24,073 nucleotides of DNA. It comes from an uncultured Oscillospiraceae bacterium (lineage in GTDB: Bacteria > Bacillota_A > Clostridia > Oscillospirales > Oscillospiraceae). Location: assembly GCA_900769845.1 (NCBI GenBank), contig CAAGIF010000050.1, positions 1 through 24,073 on the forward strand, in the 5' to 3' direction. The notes beneath the pieces are model-generated. The model searched no databases, was not told where the DNA came from, and saw nothing but the letters and a program-made list of their open reading frames with translations. Below are positions 14,620 through 21,999 of this stretch, piece by piece (the stretch's first letter is position 1; every line of letters starts with the position of its first letter). The position numbers and the translations under genes were made by a program.

Positions 14620-15731
14620 TTGTATTCTCCCATCTGCTCCAAACACTGCTCGGACTTTTTAATGATTTCCTCTGCCAGGGCGCACAGATACTCCGGCTTT
14701 CCGTTTACATCGCCGCATTCCGAATAAACCGTCGCAGCGCAGGGCCGGCAAACCGGAAGTTTGGGGCAGCCGGTACAACCTTTCAGTACCGTGGTGCAAC
14801 GCGTCTTTTCCGTCAGTTCCTGCCAGCATTCTGCAAAAGATCTGTTCAGAGGATCGACCTCCGCCGGGAAGGGCATCATACCGCAGGCAGTCATCTTTCC
14901 CTCCCAGGAGATCCAGAAAGTACACCGGCCTGCCCTGCAGCGCATAAATTCCTCATGGGCGCCCCAATCCTCATTCTGTTCCGAGGCTGAAGCCACTTTC
15001 TCCCGCTGCTCCAGCAGAATACCCCGGAGCCTTTCTTCTGTATAGAAATGCCGGATCTTACGCATGTACATATCCGCAGATTCTTCCGGGGCAAACCGGG
15101 AATCGGACGCCTCCCTCTCTCTGCGTACCGGCGGGAACATATAGGTGCTGACCCGGGTGTTGATGCCCAGTTCTTTTCCAATGTCCATGATCCTTTCCAG
15201 ATCATCGGCATTTTCCGGGATCATGCTGGCATTGATGACCACTGGGATTCCCGCTTCCTTCAGCAGCCGAATGGCACTCATCGCCCGATCGTAGCCCTCC
15301 GGGTCACCGCAGATCTTTCCGTATGTTTCCCGGGATGCGCCGTAGAGGGTAATGTTGATCCGGCTGGGAGCAGCCTGTTTCAGCCACCGCACCGTTTCTT
15401 CACTGATCAGATAGCCGTTGCTGTTGATCGCCAAAACAAACCCCATGCCATGCAGCCCCTGGTACAGTTCCCGGAAACCGGGATAGAGAAAGGGTTCGCC
15501 GCCGGTGAGCAGCAGATATAATGTTCCTGCCTCCCGGCACTGCTGCGCCAATTCCAGCCACCGCTGCCAGGGGATCAAACTTTTTCCAGCCTGCCGGATC
15601 TGTTCCGGGGTTCTGCGAACATAGCACATTTTACACCGGAAATTGCACACCGGGGACAGTTCAAATGTGCCGTTTAAGGGTATTTTATTGTAGGATGCCT
15701 TTTGGTGCAGGTAGTCATTTATTGTTCTCAT
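14616..15731 (-). CDS. Radical SAM/SPASM peptide-maturase-like enzyme
   Basis: The ATG at 15731 is chosen because GGAGAG lies 8 bases upstream; an ATG two codons earlier leaves almost no spacing. The 371-residue protein has the radical SAM cluster motif Cys29-x3-Cys33-x2-Cys36 (CNFRCKMC), the LLLTGGEPFLYPGF motif, and a C-terminal SPASM region rich in Cys (CRAGRC, ACGMM, CTGCPKLPVCRPC) for auxiliary iron-sulfur clusters. Relatives make thioether or carbon-carbon crosslinks in ribosomal peptides. It overlaps the kinase-like gene by 17 bases and the pqqD-like gene by 4, so the three are one translational unit. Confidence 0.92.
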   Translation of the reverse strand: MRTINDYLHQKASYNKIPLNGTFELSPVCNFRCKMCYVRRTPEQIRQAGKSLIPWQRWLELAQQCREAGTLYLLLTGGEPFLYPGFRELYQGLHGMGFVLAINSNGYLISEETVRWLKQAAPSRINITLYGASRETYGKICGDPEGYDRAMSAIRLLKEAGIPVVINASMIPENADDLERIMDIGKELGINTRVSTYMFPPVRREREASDSRFAPEESADMYMRKIRHFYTEERLRGILLEQREKVASASEQNEDWGAHEEFMRCRAGRCTFWISWEGKMTACGMMPFPAEVDPLNRSFAECWQELTEKTRCTTVLKGCTGCPKLPVCRPCAATVYSECGDVNGKPEYLCALAEEIIKKSEQCLEQMGEYK

Positions 15732-16590
15732 GGGCATATCTCTCCAAATATTGCTGCAGTACAGTTACCGCCTGTTCATCCGGCCTGCAGACCAATCTGA
15801 TCACCGGAACCTCCGCTGTCAGAGCCTGGGCGAAAGACAGTGCATTTTCAACATCTTCTCCATACCAGGGATAGACCTCCGTCCCGGAAACCAGGGCCCG
15901 GAGTTTTTCCCCGGGAGTCAGCTCCTCCACACGGTTCTCCCGCCCCTGCCGCAAGATCACAATGGCCGCCAGCGGCAAAGAGCGGTTGATGCAGATCAGG
16001 GAAGATCCGCAACAAGGGTAGCCATGGGCAAACCACTTTCCCTCCCTCTTTTCTACCAGCGCCCGGTCGCCGTTAATGATTTCTGCTCCGGCGAATTGTT
16101 CCCACAGGGATGCCTGGGTGGATTTTCCCGTCTGGCTGGGGGCAGCAAACAGGATCGCGCTCCCTCGATAATCGATGTAAGAGGCATGAAGCACCCCGGC
16201 GCCCCGCTGCAGGAATTTTCCGTGAAGTCCCAAAGTGCTGAGAATCCGGGAAATGGGGAAGGTTGCCTCCGGGGACAGTCTGGAGTTGGCATATACCGTT
16301 ACCGTATTCTTTTCATACAGTTCCCGCAGACGGAAGCCGTATCCGTAACGGCAGTTCGCCCAATGGCTCATAACGAACAATCCCGCTTCTATTTCCAGCA
16401 ATTCGTGGACGGCAGAATTCTGAATGGATTTTGCCGAGTCAAAGGGGGAAAAGTCCACCTTTTCCAGCCGGTATAACAGATCCGGATCCCCCCTGGAAAT
16501 TGCAAAGGGCTGCATCCACCGATCCTCTTCCAACGGGATCCGGCCGCCCTCCAACCGGATATTCAGTTTGCCGATTCGATAGCTGTGCAT
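15715..16590 (-). CDS. HPr-kinase-like ATPase of the RiPP-like cluster
   Basis: This 291-residue protein has a divergent N-terminal half and a C-terminal nucleotide-binding domain. The Walker A motif APSQTGKST (150-158, Lys156) is preceded by a HASYIDYRGSAILFA strand and followed by an INGDRA acidic motif near 171-176. This is the HprK/PEPCK-like P-loop arrangement. It lacks the full HPr kinase domain set and is not beside ptsH. HprK-like proteins occur in some lasso and other RiPP clusters, where certain members phosphorylate the peptide. GAGG lies 6 bases before the ATG, directly after the 16608-16633 hairpin. Confidence 0.82.
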   Translation of the reverse strand: MHSYRIGKLNIRLEGGRIPLEEDRWMQPFAISRGDPDLLYRLEKVDFSPFDSAKSIQNSAVHELLEIEAGLFVMSHWANCRYGYGFRLRELYEKNTVTVYANSRLSPEATFPISRILSTLGLHGKFLQRGAGVLHASYIDYRGSAILFAAPSQTGKSTQASLWEQFAGAEIINGDRALVEKREGKWFAHGYPCCGSSLICINRSLPLAAIVILRQGRENRVEELTPGEKLRALVSGTEVYPWYGEDVENALSFAQALTAEVPVIRLVCRPDEQAVTVLQQYLERYAHENNK

Positions 16591-16607
16591 AGTAACCTCT
16601 TTTAAAG

Positions 16608-16633
16608 AAGGCGGCGCGAAACCGCGCCGCCTT
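16608..16633 (-). terminator. Hairpin between precursor and maturation genes
   Basis: A perfect 11-bp GC-rich stem, AAGGCGGCGCG (16608-16618) and CGCGCCGCCTT (16623-16633), with loop AAAC. It sits in the 63-base gap after the precursor stop. The minus-strand tail is CTTTAAAA, so partial termination or RNA stabilisation is plausible, leaving more precursor than enzyme mRNA. Confidence 0.7.
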
Positions 16634-16653
16634 TATCGTATTCATAGAAACAA

Positions 16654-16965
16654 TCAAGAGTTGATGGCCACATCCAAATACCAAAAGGGAGCTTGATAGC
16701 AAAAGTAATCATTCGATTCGATTTCTTCCGGTGAAGGGACGCAGTCTGTCCGGCCATCCATCATGCAGGCATCCCCAAAGAATGCGATCAAAACACCCTC
16801 ACCGGCAGGCGCGCAGGACTCTGCCGCCCAGCCAAGTGCCGCTTTATTCGTTTCCAACGGCGTTCCCCAGTTAGATGCCTGCTGTTTTGAGCAGTTTACC
16901 GCGATAGCGGCATCCAGTTGAAAAGACTCCATTGCCAGATACGGTGCCCGATATTCCTTCTTCAT
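16654..16965 (-). CDS. Candidate RiPP precursor peptide
   Basis: The ATG at 16965 is preferred; an ATG at 16977 would overlap the GGAAGGATGG ribosome site. The 103-residue product starts MKKEYRAPYLAMESFQLDAA, then IAVNC. From memory, similar N-termini (YxxPxLxVESFQLxxAIA) recur on small Clostridia proteins of unknown function. Residues 1-22 look like a leader; the remainder has five cysteines (25, 51, 67, 75, 89) and Gly-, Ala- and aromatic-rich stretches. It is the first gene of an operon with an HprK-like ATPase, a radical SAM/SPASM enzyme and a PqqD-like protein, which makes it the likely substrate. No double-Gly cleavage site is evident. It could instead be a structural or sensor protein. 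Confidence 0.7.
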   Translation of the reverse strand: MKKEYRAPYLAMESFQLDAAIAVNCSKQQASNWGTPLETNKAALGWAAESCAPAGEGVLIAFFGDACMMDGRTDCVPSPEEIESNDYFCYQAPFWYLDVAINS

Positions 16966-17050
16966 CTTTGATCCCATCCTTCCCGTCGCGACCGGATACG
17001 CCGGTCAAACGCCATCTGCCACATCTGCGTAAATTCTCATGTTCTGGTTC

Positions 17051-17079
17051 ATATTATCATATGTTTTTACAAATAGCAA
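17051..17079 (-). promoter_or_regulatory. Promoter of the RiPP-like cluster
   Basis: On the minus strand, TTGCTA (17074-17079), 17 bases, TAATAT (17051-17056); an overlapping GATAAT is an alternative -10. The leader before the precursor ATG is about 80 bases. Confidence 0.6.
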
Positions 17080-17191
17080 GGGTTTTCTCCTCTGAAATCC
17101 ACTGTATTTTTGTAGAAATCTACTAATTGTATTCATTTTCGCCTATTAGGATGCCTCCGCAATCTTCTCTCACATTGGATTTTCTTTTTTG

Positions 17192-17220
17192 TTGTACGGA
17201 AACAAAATTTTTGGTATAAT
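17192..17220 (+). promoter_or_regulatory. Promoter of the patatin gene with overlapping palindrome
   Basis: TTGTAC (17192-17197), 17 bases, TATAAT (17215-17220). The -10 is the centre of a perfect 15-base palindrome, TTGGTATAATACCAA (17211-17225), which could be an operator. Confidence 0.75.
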
Positions 17221-17258
17221 ACCAACGATAATACCTGGCTGGCACAGGAGGGATAACG

Positions 17259-18386
17259 GTGGAACTGAAACTGGATACAGGAAAAGTATACGCCATCGCA
17301 TTGGAAGGCGGCGGCGCCCGGGGCGCCTGGCAGGTAGGCGTCTGGCGAGCATTGCAGGAGGCAGGTATTCGCTATAACGCGGTTTCCGGCACTTCTGTTG
17401 GCGCCCTGAACGGCGCCATGATGGCCATGGGGCAGCTGGAGGATGCGGAAAGATTGTGGAAAGACATCCGTTTCTCCCAGGTGATGAATGTAGACGATGC
17501 CACCATGCATCGGATCATGAACCGGGATTTTGAGAATCTGGGGCAGATCTGGGACATTCTCCGCTCCGTTCGTGATATTTTGCGTAACGGTGGACTGGAT
17601 GTAGAACCTTTACGGAATCTGCTCAGCGAATGGGTGGATGAGGACAGAATTCGCAATTCTTCCGTGGATTTCTTCCTGTCCACCTACTCCCTGACCGACC
17701 GGAAGGAAATGGATGTGGTCGTCAAGGAGCTGCCCGACGGGGAGATTCAGGGTATGCTGATGGCTTCTGCCTATCTGCCCGTATTCAAACAGGAGAAGAT
17801 CGGCGGCAAGCATTATGCCGATGGCGGCGTTTACGATGTGATCCCCATCAGCGCCCTTGTAAGCCGGGGTTATAAGGATATCCTGGCGCTGCGGCTGCAC
17901 AGCCTGGGCATCGAGCGCCGGGTGAAAATTCCGGAAGATGTTTCTCTGATCGACATTGAGCCCAGCCGCGATCTGGGAAGTATGTTGAATTTCAGCAGTG
18001 ACCGCAGCGCGGTAAATATGGCAATGGGATATTACGACGGTCAGCGGATTCTCTACGGGCTGCACGGAAAAACCTACTATATTGACCGCACTATGACCGA
18101 GCGGGAGGCCTATGAGATGCTGATCTCCCTGCTTCCCAACAACGGCATGAGTCTTCGGGAACTGAATGAGGATGTGCTTTCTTCCCTTGCCGGCCGGCTG
18201 CGCTGCCGGGGCGATTATTACGATCTGCTGATCGCAGTTCTGGAACGGCTGGCGGTTTCCTGCTCCGTTAGTCCCTTCCGAATTCGCACAGACCGGGAAT
18301 TTTTTGACGAGGTTATTGCTCTGAGAACGGACGATATCCCCGACAAGCCGGATCGGGTTTTGGATCTGTTCCTGGGGGATTCCTAA
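17259..18386 (+). CDS. Patatin-like phospholipase
   Basis: The GTG start at 17259 is supported by AGGAGGG 6 bases upstream. The 375-residue protein has the patatin catalytic set: oxyanion loop GGGARG (17-22), nucleophile Ser46 in GTSVG, and Asp188 in ADGGVYD forming the Ser-Asp dyad. The C-terminal third (about 230-375) is a helical extension without a motif I recognise. There is no signal peptide or membrane helix, so it is likely cytoplasmic and acts as a lipid acyl hydrolase on membrane or storage lipids. It is monocistronic, with its own promoter and terminator. Confidence 0.93.
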   Translation: MELKLDTGKVYAIALEGGGARGAWQVGVWRALQEAGIRYNAVSGTSVGALNGAMMAMGQLEDAERLWKDIRFSQVMNVDDATMHRIMNRDFENLGQIWDILRSVRDILRNGGLDVEPLRNLLSEWVDEDRIRNSSVDFFLSTYSLTDRKEMDVVVKELPDGEIQGMLMASAYLPVFKQEKIGGKHYADGGVYDVIPISALVSRGYKDILALRLHSLGIERRVKIPEDVSLIDIEPSRDLGSMLNFSSDRSAVNMAMGYYDGQRILYGLHGKTYYIDRTMTEREAYEMLISLLPNNGMSLRELNEDVLSSLAGRLRCRGDYYDLLIAVLERLAVSCSVSPFRIRTDREFFDEVIALRTDDIPDKPDRVLDLFLGDS

Positions 18387-18410
18387 AAAAGCCAAGGAAA
18401 TAACACAAAA

Positions 18411-18431
18411 AACCACCCCGATGGGGTGGTT
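18411..18431. terminator. Bidirectional terminator between patatin and YhaN-like genes
   Basis: AACCACCCC (18411-18419), loop GAT, GGGGTGGTT (18423-18431), with an A-run before and a T-run after. It ends the convergent plus- and minus-strand units. Confidence 0.93.
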
Positions 18432-18441
18432 TTTTCACGGT

Positions 18442-20721
18442 TTAAAAAGTCCGGCTGGTGTTGCACGTCAGGTAGAGGATCTGCCTGTCCCCGGCAAGCT
18501 TCTGAAGGAGCGTCAGCGCCTGCTTGGTGTGGCTGTCATCCAGATTGATAAAAGGATCGTCCAGGATCACAAAGGGCTTCTCCTTTGTAAACAGCGCATC
18601 CACCAGAGCAAACCGCATACACAGCATCACCATATCCGTCTGTCCTGCGCTGAAATAGCCCAGTTCCCGGGCCTGACCCTGCCGTTCCAGCTGCACCTGC
18701 AGATCCGGAGAAATAAAAACCTGTTCCCGGATATCGAAATCCAGCATTTTTAAATACCGGAGGAAGCTTTCCCGGATGGGTCCCAGGTAACTGGTAGTCA
18801 GCTTTTCCCGGGCCTGCTCCAGGAACGCCATGGTATCATCCAGTAGGCGGGCATTCCGCTGTCCCTCTTCCTTTCGGTTCTGCCATTGCACCAGTTCTTG
18901 CTCCATATCGGGAATACGCCGAAACTGCTCTTGAAGATCGGCAGATATTTGCTGCAGCCGAAGGCTTCGGTCGGACATTTGCCGCAGTTCCGAAAGGATC
19001 TGCTGCTCCTGCCGTTGCAGAGCGGTCAAATCGGCATCCATTGCTCCTGTTTCCATTTCCAGCAGTTCTCGATTCTCCGCCCGGAACACGTTCTTCTCCC
19101 GACTCAGCACCGCCAGTCTTTCCTGAGCTTTCAGGTGCTGTTCCCCGACAAACTGCCGCTGCAGAAGACCCTGCTCGTAATCCCCGGTCCCCAGGGAAGC
19201 GGTAAGCATTTCTTCCTGCTGAGCAGCCTGGATTTCCAACTCCCGGCGGCGTTTCTGCCGAGCAGCCTGCTTCATCCGAAGATCCAGATACTCTGCTTTG
19301 GCGCGTCGGATCTCCTCCAGGGCATCCCCGGTGGCTTCCAGGCCGGAGTAGCGCCGGGCAAAGCTCCGAGTCCGCTGCTGCAGCATCCGGATCTCCTCCA
19401 AATTCCCCTGGATCCGCTGCTGTTCCGGAGCTGTTCTTTCCATCCCGGACAATTCCCGGGATATCATTAGCCGCATTCCCAAAAACGCCGCGGCAATTAG
19501 TCCCAGAACGCCTATACCCAACACAATGCCGCCAATCAGCGCCTGCTGATACACCAGTAATACAATTCCCGCCGCCACCGCAATGATTCCCAGCCCCAGC
19601 AGAGCAAACGCGGAGATCGGGCTGGCTTTTTTCGGCGCGGGAATCTCTGCAATTCTGGCTTGCAGCAGCTCATTTTCCTGTTCCAGACGGAGGATGCCGT
19701 CCAGATCCCGGCTGCAATCCGCCAGCTGGGTATCCTCAGGAACCCCGTCAGCGAATACTGCCGTCAGCTCTGCCAGGCGATCACCATTTTCTTCTTTTTC
19801 CAGCAGCTGCTGTTCGTGTTTTATCCTCAGGAGCGTCCGGTTAGCCTCCTTCAGCCGGTTAATTTCCGCCTGATCCAGCATGGATTTTTTCAAATCCTCC
19901 ATTTGCCGGAGAATATCCTGTTCCTGTCGCTCCAATCTTTGCAGTTGCTGCTTCGCCCCGGCAGCCGCGGCCTCCGCAGACCACCTCAGGATCTGTTCCC
20001 GTACCCGGGCCAGTTCTCTGTCAAGAATCTCTGTCCGCTGGTCAAGCTCTTCCATTTCCTGCCGGCAGCGCTCCAGTTCCTGCTGCCCGTTCCGGATCTG
20101 CTGAAGTTCCTGCTGAAGTGCGGAGATTTGGCCGTGGGCCTGGGCAACGCTGCCGCCGCTTCCCCGGTAGGGGATCAGCAGACTACGCCGACTCCGAAGC
20201 ATCTCCATGGCCTTGTCAAAGTTGTTGATATCATTGGTATCCTCCACCAAATCTCCCAGTTTGGCCTGGATGGTATTGGTGGAAAGCCCGGCAGCATCCC
20301 GCAGCTGGGGCATATAGGTGCTCCGCTCGAAGGAATCGCTGTCCAGAGAAAACAGCTCCAGACCGATTTCATCGGAGAAACGGTTGCTCACCGTTCCGGT
20401 TTTTACATCGATCAGCCGGAAAGTGTCGGTTTTCGGTGTCGGACCGAAGGAGCGCTCCAGCCGGTACCGGTTTCCGTCCAGTTCAAAGACCAAATTGCCT
20501 CCGCAGCGTCCGCCGTTCCAGGGCGCATATTTCTGCCGCAGGCTCTTGTCCAGAGTCTTTGCCTTTCTGGGGAAGCCGTAGAACATGGCCCGGATAAATT
20601 CCGCCAGAGTGGTTTTGCCGAAGCCGTTTGGCTCAGCGACCACGGTAATTCCCTCTTCAAAGGCAAGATTATACCCGCTCAGACCGCCAAAATTCTCAAT
20701 ATGCAGGCTTATAAGCTTCAC
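18442..20721 (-). CDS. YhaN-like SMC/Rad50-type ATPase
   Basis: The GTG start at 20719-20721 overlaps the TGA of the upstream nuclease gene (GTGA) with GGAGGTGG upstream. The 759-residue protein has an N-terminal ABC-type head with Walker A EPNGFGKTT (30-38), long coiled coils (about 185-350 and 430-620), and a C-terminal head with FSAGQTDMV signature and Walker B PFVILDDPF. Between the coils lies a hydrophobic hairpin (about 368-422) that looks like two transmembrane helices. This layout fits the YhaN family, partner of YhaO, resembling SbcC/SbcD. It probably acts in DNA end processing or repair, possibly at the membrane. Confidence 0.88.
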   Translation of the reverse strand: MKLISLHIENFGGLSGYNLAFEEGITVVAEPNGFGKTTLAEFIRAMFYGFPRKAKTLDKSLRQKYAPWNGGRCGGNLVFELDGNRYRLERSFGPTPKTDTFRLIDVKTGTVSNRFSDEIGLELFSLDSDSFERSTYMPQLRDAAGLSTNTIQAKLGDLVEDTNDINNFDKAMEMLRSRRSLLIPYRGSGGSVAQAHGQISALQQELQQIRNGQQELERCRQEMEELDQRTEILDRELARVREQILRWSAEAAAAGAKQQLQRLERQEQDILRQMEDLKKSMLDQAEINRLKEANRTLLRIKHEQQLLEKEENGDRLAELTAVFADGVPEDTQLADCSRDLDGILRLEQENELLQARIAEIPAPKKASPISAFALLGLGIIAVAAGIVLLVYQQALIGGIVLGIGVLGLIAAAFLGMRLMISRELSGMERTAPEQQRIQGNLEEIRMLQQRTRSFARRYSGLEATGDALEEIRRAKAEYLDLRMKQAARQKRRRELEIQAAQQEEMLTASLGTGDYEQGLLQRQFVGEQHLKAQERLAVLSREKNVFRAENRELLEMETGAMDADLTALQRQEQQILSELRQMSDRSLRLQQISADLQEQFRRIPDMEQELVQWQNRKEEGQRNARLLDDTMAFLEQAREKLTTSYLGPIRESFLRYLKMLDFDIREQVFISPDLQVQLERQGQARELGYFSAGQTDMVMLCMRFALVDALFTKEKPFVILDDPFINLDDSHTKQALTLLQKLAGDRQILYLTCNTSRTF

Positions 20722-21791
20722 AGACCCACCTCCTCGCCGCTGAGAGCCCGGATGCCCCAGCAGATCATCCGTTCCTTTTCCTCCTCGCTGCGCTCCGATG
20801 CCAGTACCAGCCGCACAAACTCTCCCTTCAGGGACACATCGTGGGCATAATCCTCCTGGCGGATTTTCAAGCGGCTCTCATCCTTGATCTTCACAAAGTA
20901 GAACCGCCCCTCCAGCATTCTTTCCAGAAACTCCGGATCCTTCTGGGTTTCCAGGGTGTAGCTGCCGGTCAGGGTAAATTTCACCAGGTCCTCTCCGGGG
21001 ATATCCGATGCCAGGGTCTGCATAGCCGTCAGGATCTGGGGCGCCGTTATCATGTCCGTAATGTCCACCGGAATGTGATGCAGGGTGCGTTTGGCGAAGG
21101 GAACAAATCGGATCTTCAGCTCTTTGCCGTCGCTCTCCAGCAGCACAAAGCCCTTGGGGCCGCATTCGTCAAAGCCTCTGCCCTCCAGGCAGCCGCAGTA
21201 GGCGTATTCCCCTTCCAGATCCAGTTTCTCCAGCTTGTGGCTGTGGATATGCCCCAGCGCAAGATAGCGGATATGCCGGTTCTTCAGCCTTGGCAGCGCA
21301 ATCTTCTCTCTGCCGGGCTGGGTGGCTTCCTGGCCGTGGAGCATGACAATATTGATATCCCGACCGTCCAGTTCCAAGCTGTCATAGATACCTTCCCAAT
21401 CCTCCGTCGCAGGCTCAGCAGCGGTGATTACAACATCTCCGTACCGATAGCTGCTCCAGGTTTTCTGGAATGTCTTGAAATTCTCCGGAAGTTTCAATCC
21501 GGAAAAGGGATCTGCGGTTTCATCATGGTTGCCCCGCAGGTAAAGGAAATCCACCTCTGGAGATTGGCGGATCTGATCCAGCACAAGCTGTGCCGTCCGT
21601 TTTGCCGCCCGCCGGGAATCAAACAGATCTCCGGCAAGCAGAATCACTTCCACGCCATTCTCCCTGGCATAACCGATCATCCTGATAAAGGTCGCCAGAA
21701 TTTCCGCGTTCCGCTCTCTGGCCTGCGCCGGGGAAAGATTGCTTTCCATGGGGGAATCCAGATGAATATCGGAACAATGGATCAATTTCAT
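20718..21791 (-). CDS. YhaO-like DNA exonuclease (metallophosphoesterase)
   Basis: The ATG at 21791 (MKLIHCSD) has GGGAGGGG upstream; the longer frame begins in the promoter. The 357-residue product has the calcineurin-like nuclease set: CSDIHLD (Asp8, His10), AGDLFDSRR, RGNHDE, MLHGQE and LGHIHSHK, as in SbcD/Mre11. A C-terminal cap domain ends with EEEKERMICWGIRALSGEEVGL-type helices. It is co-translated with the YhaN-like ATPase, with which it should form a nuclease complex. Family function is known; the B. subtilis counterparts are also paired. Confidence 0.9.
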   Translation of the reverse strand: MKLIHCSDIHLDSPMESNLSPAQARERNAEILATFIRMIGYARENGVEVILLAGDLFDSRRAAKRTAQLVLDQIRQSPEVDFLYLRGNHDETADPFSGLKLPENFKTFQKTWSSYRYGDVVITAAEPATEDWEGIYDSLELDGRDINIVMLHGQEATQPGREKIALPRLKNRHIRYLALGHIHSHKLEKLDLEGEYAYCGCLEGRGFDECGPKGFVLLESDGKELKIRFVPFAKRTLHHIPVDITDMITAPQILTAMQTLASDIPGEDLVKFTLTGSYTLETQKDPEFLERMLEGRFYFVKIKDESRLKIRQEDYAHDVSLKGEFVRLVLASERSEEEKERMICWGIRALSGEEVGL

Positions 21792-21819
21792 TGCCGCCCC
21801 TCCCTTTCTCTTTTTCATA

Positions 21820-21848
21820 AGAATACCATAAACCGAACCGCCTTGCAA
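21820..21848 (-). promoter_or_regulatory. Promoter of the yhaO-yhaN-like operon
   Basis: On the minus strand, TTGCAA (21843-21848), 17 bases, TATTCT (21820-21825), about 30 bases before the ATG. Confidence 0.65.
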
Positions 21849-21962
21849 GACGCCCCGGTTGTTCCGCCGAAAAATTTACGGAAAATTATCCATTTACAAG
21901 AATGTTTTTACCAAAATGTACTTTTTTCAGAAAAAGTTATTCCCATAATCTCCATTGTTTTG

Positions 21963-21968
21963 TATAAT
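21963..21968 (+). promoter_or_regulatory. -10 element of the sugar-kinase-like gene
   Basis: TATAAT, 31 bases before the ATG, with a TTG two bases further upstream. The 17-base position upstream holds only TTCCCA, so the -35 is weak and activation or an extended -10 may be involved. Confidence 0.5.
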
Positions 21969-21999
21969 AACAGCGAATATAAACACTAGGAGGCATATT

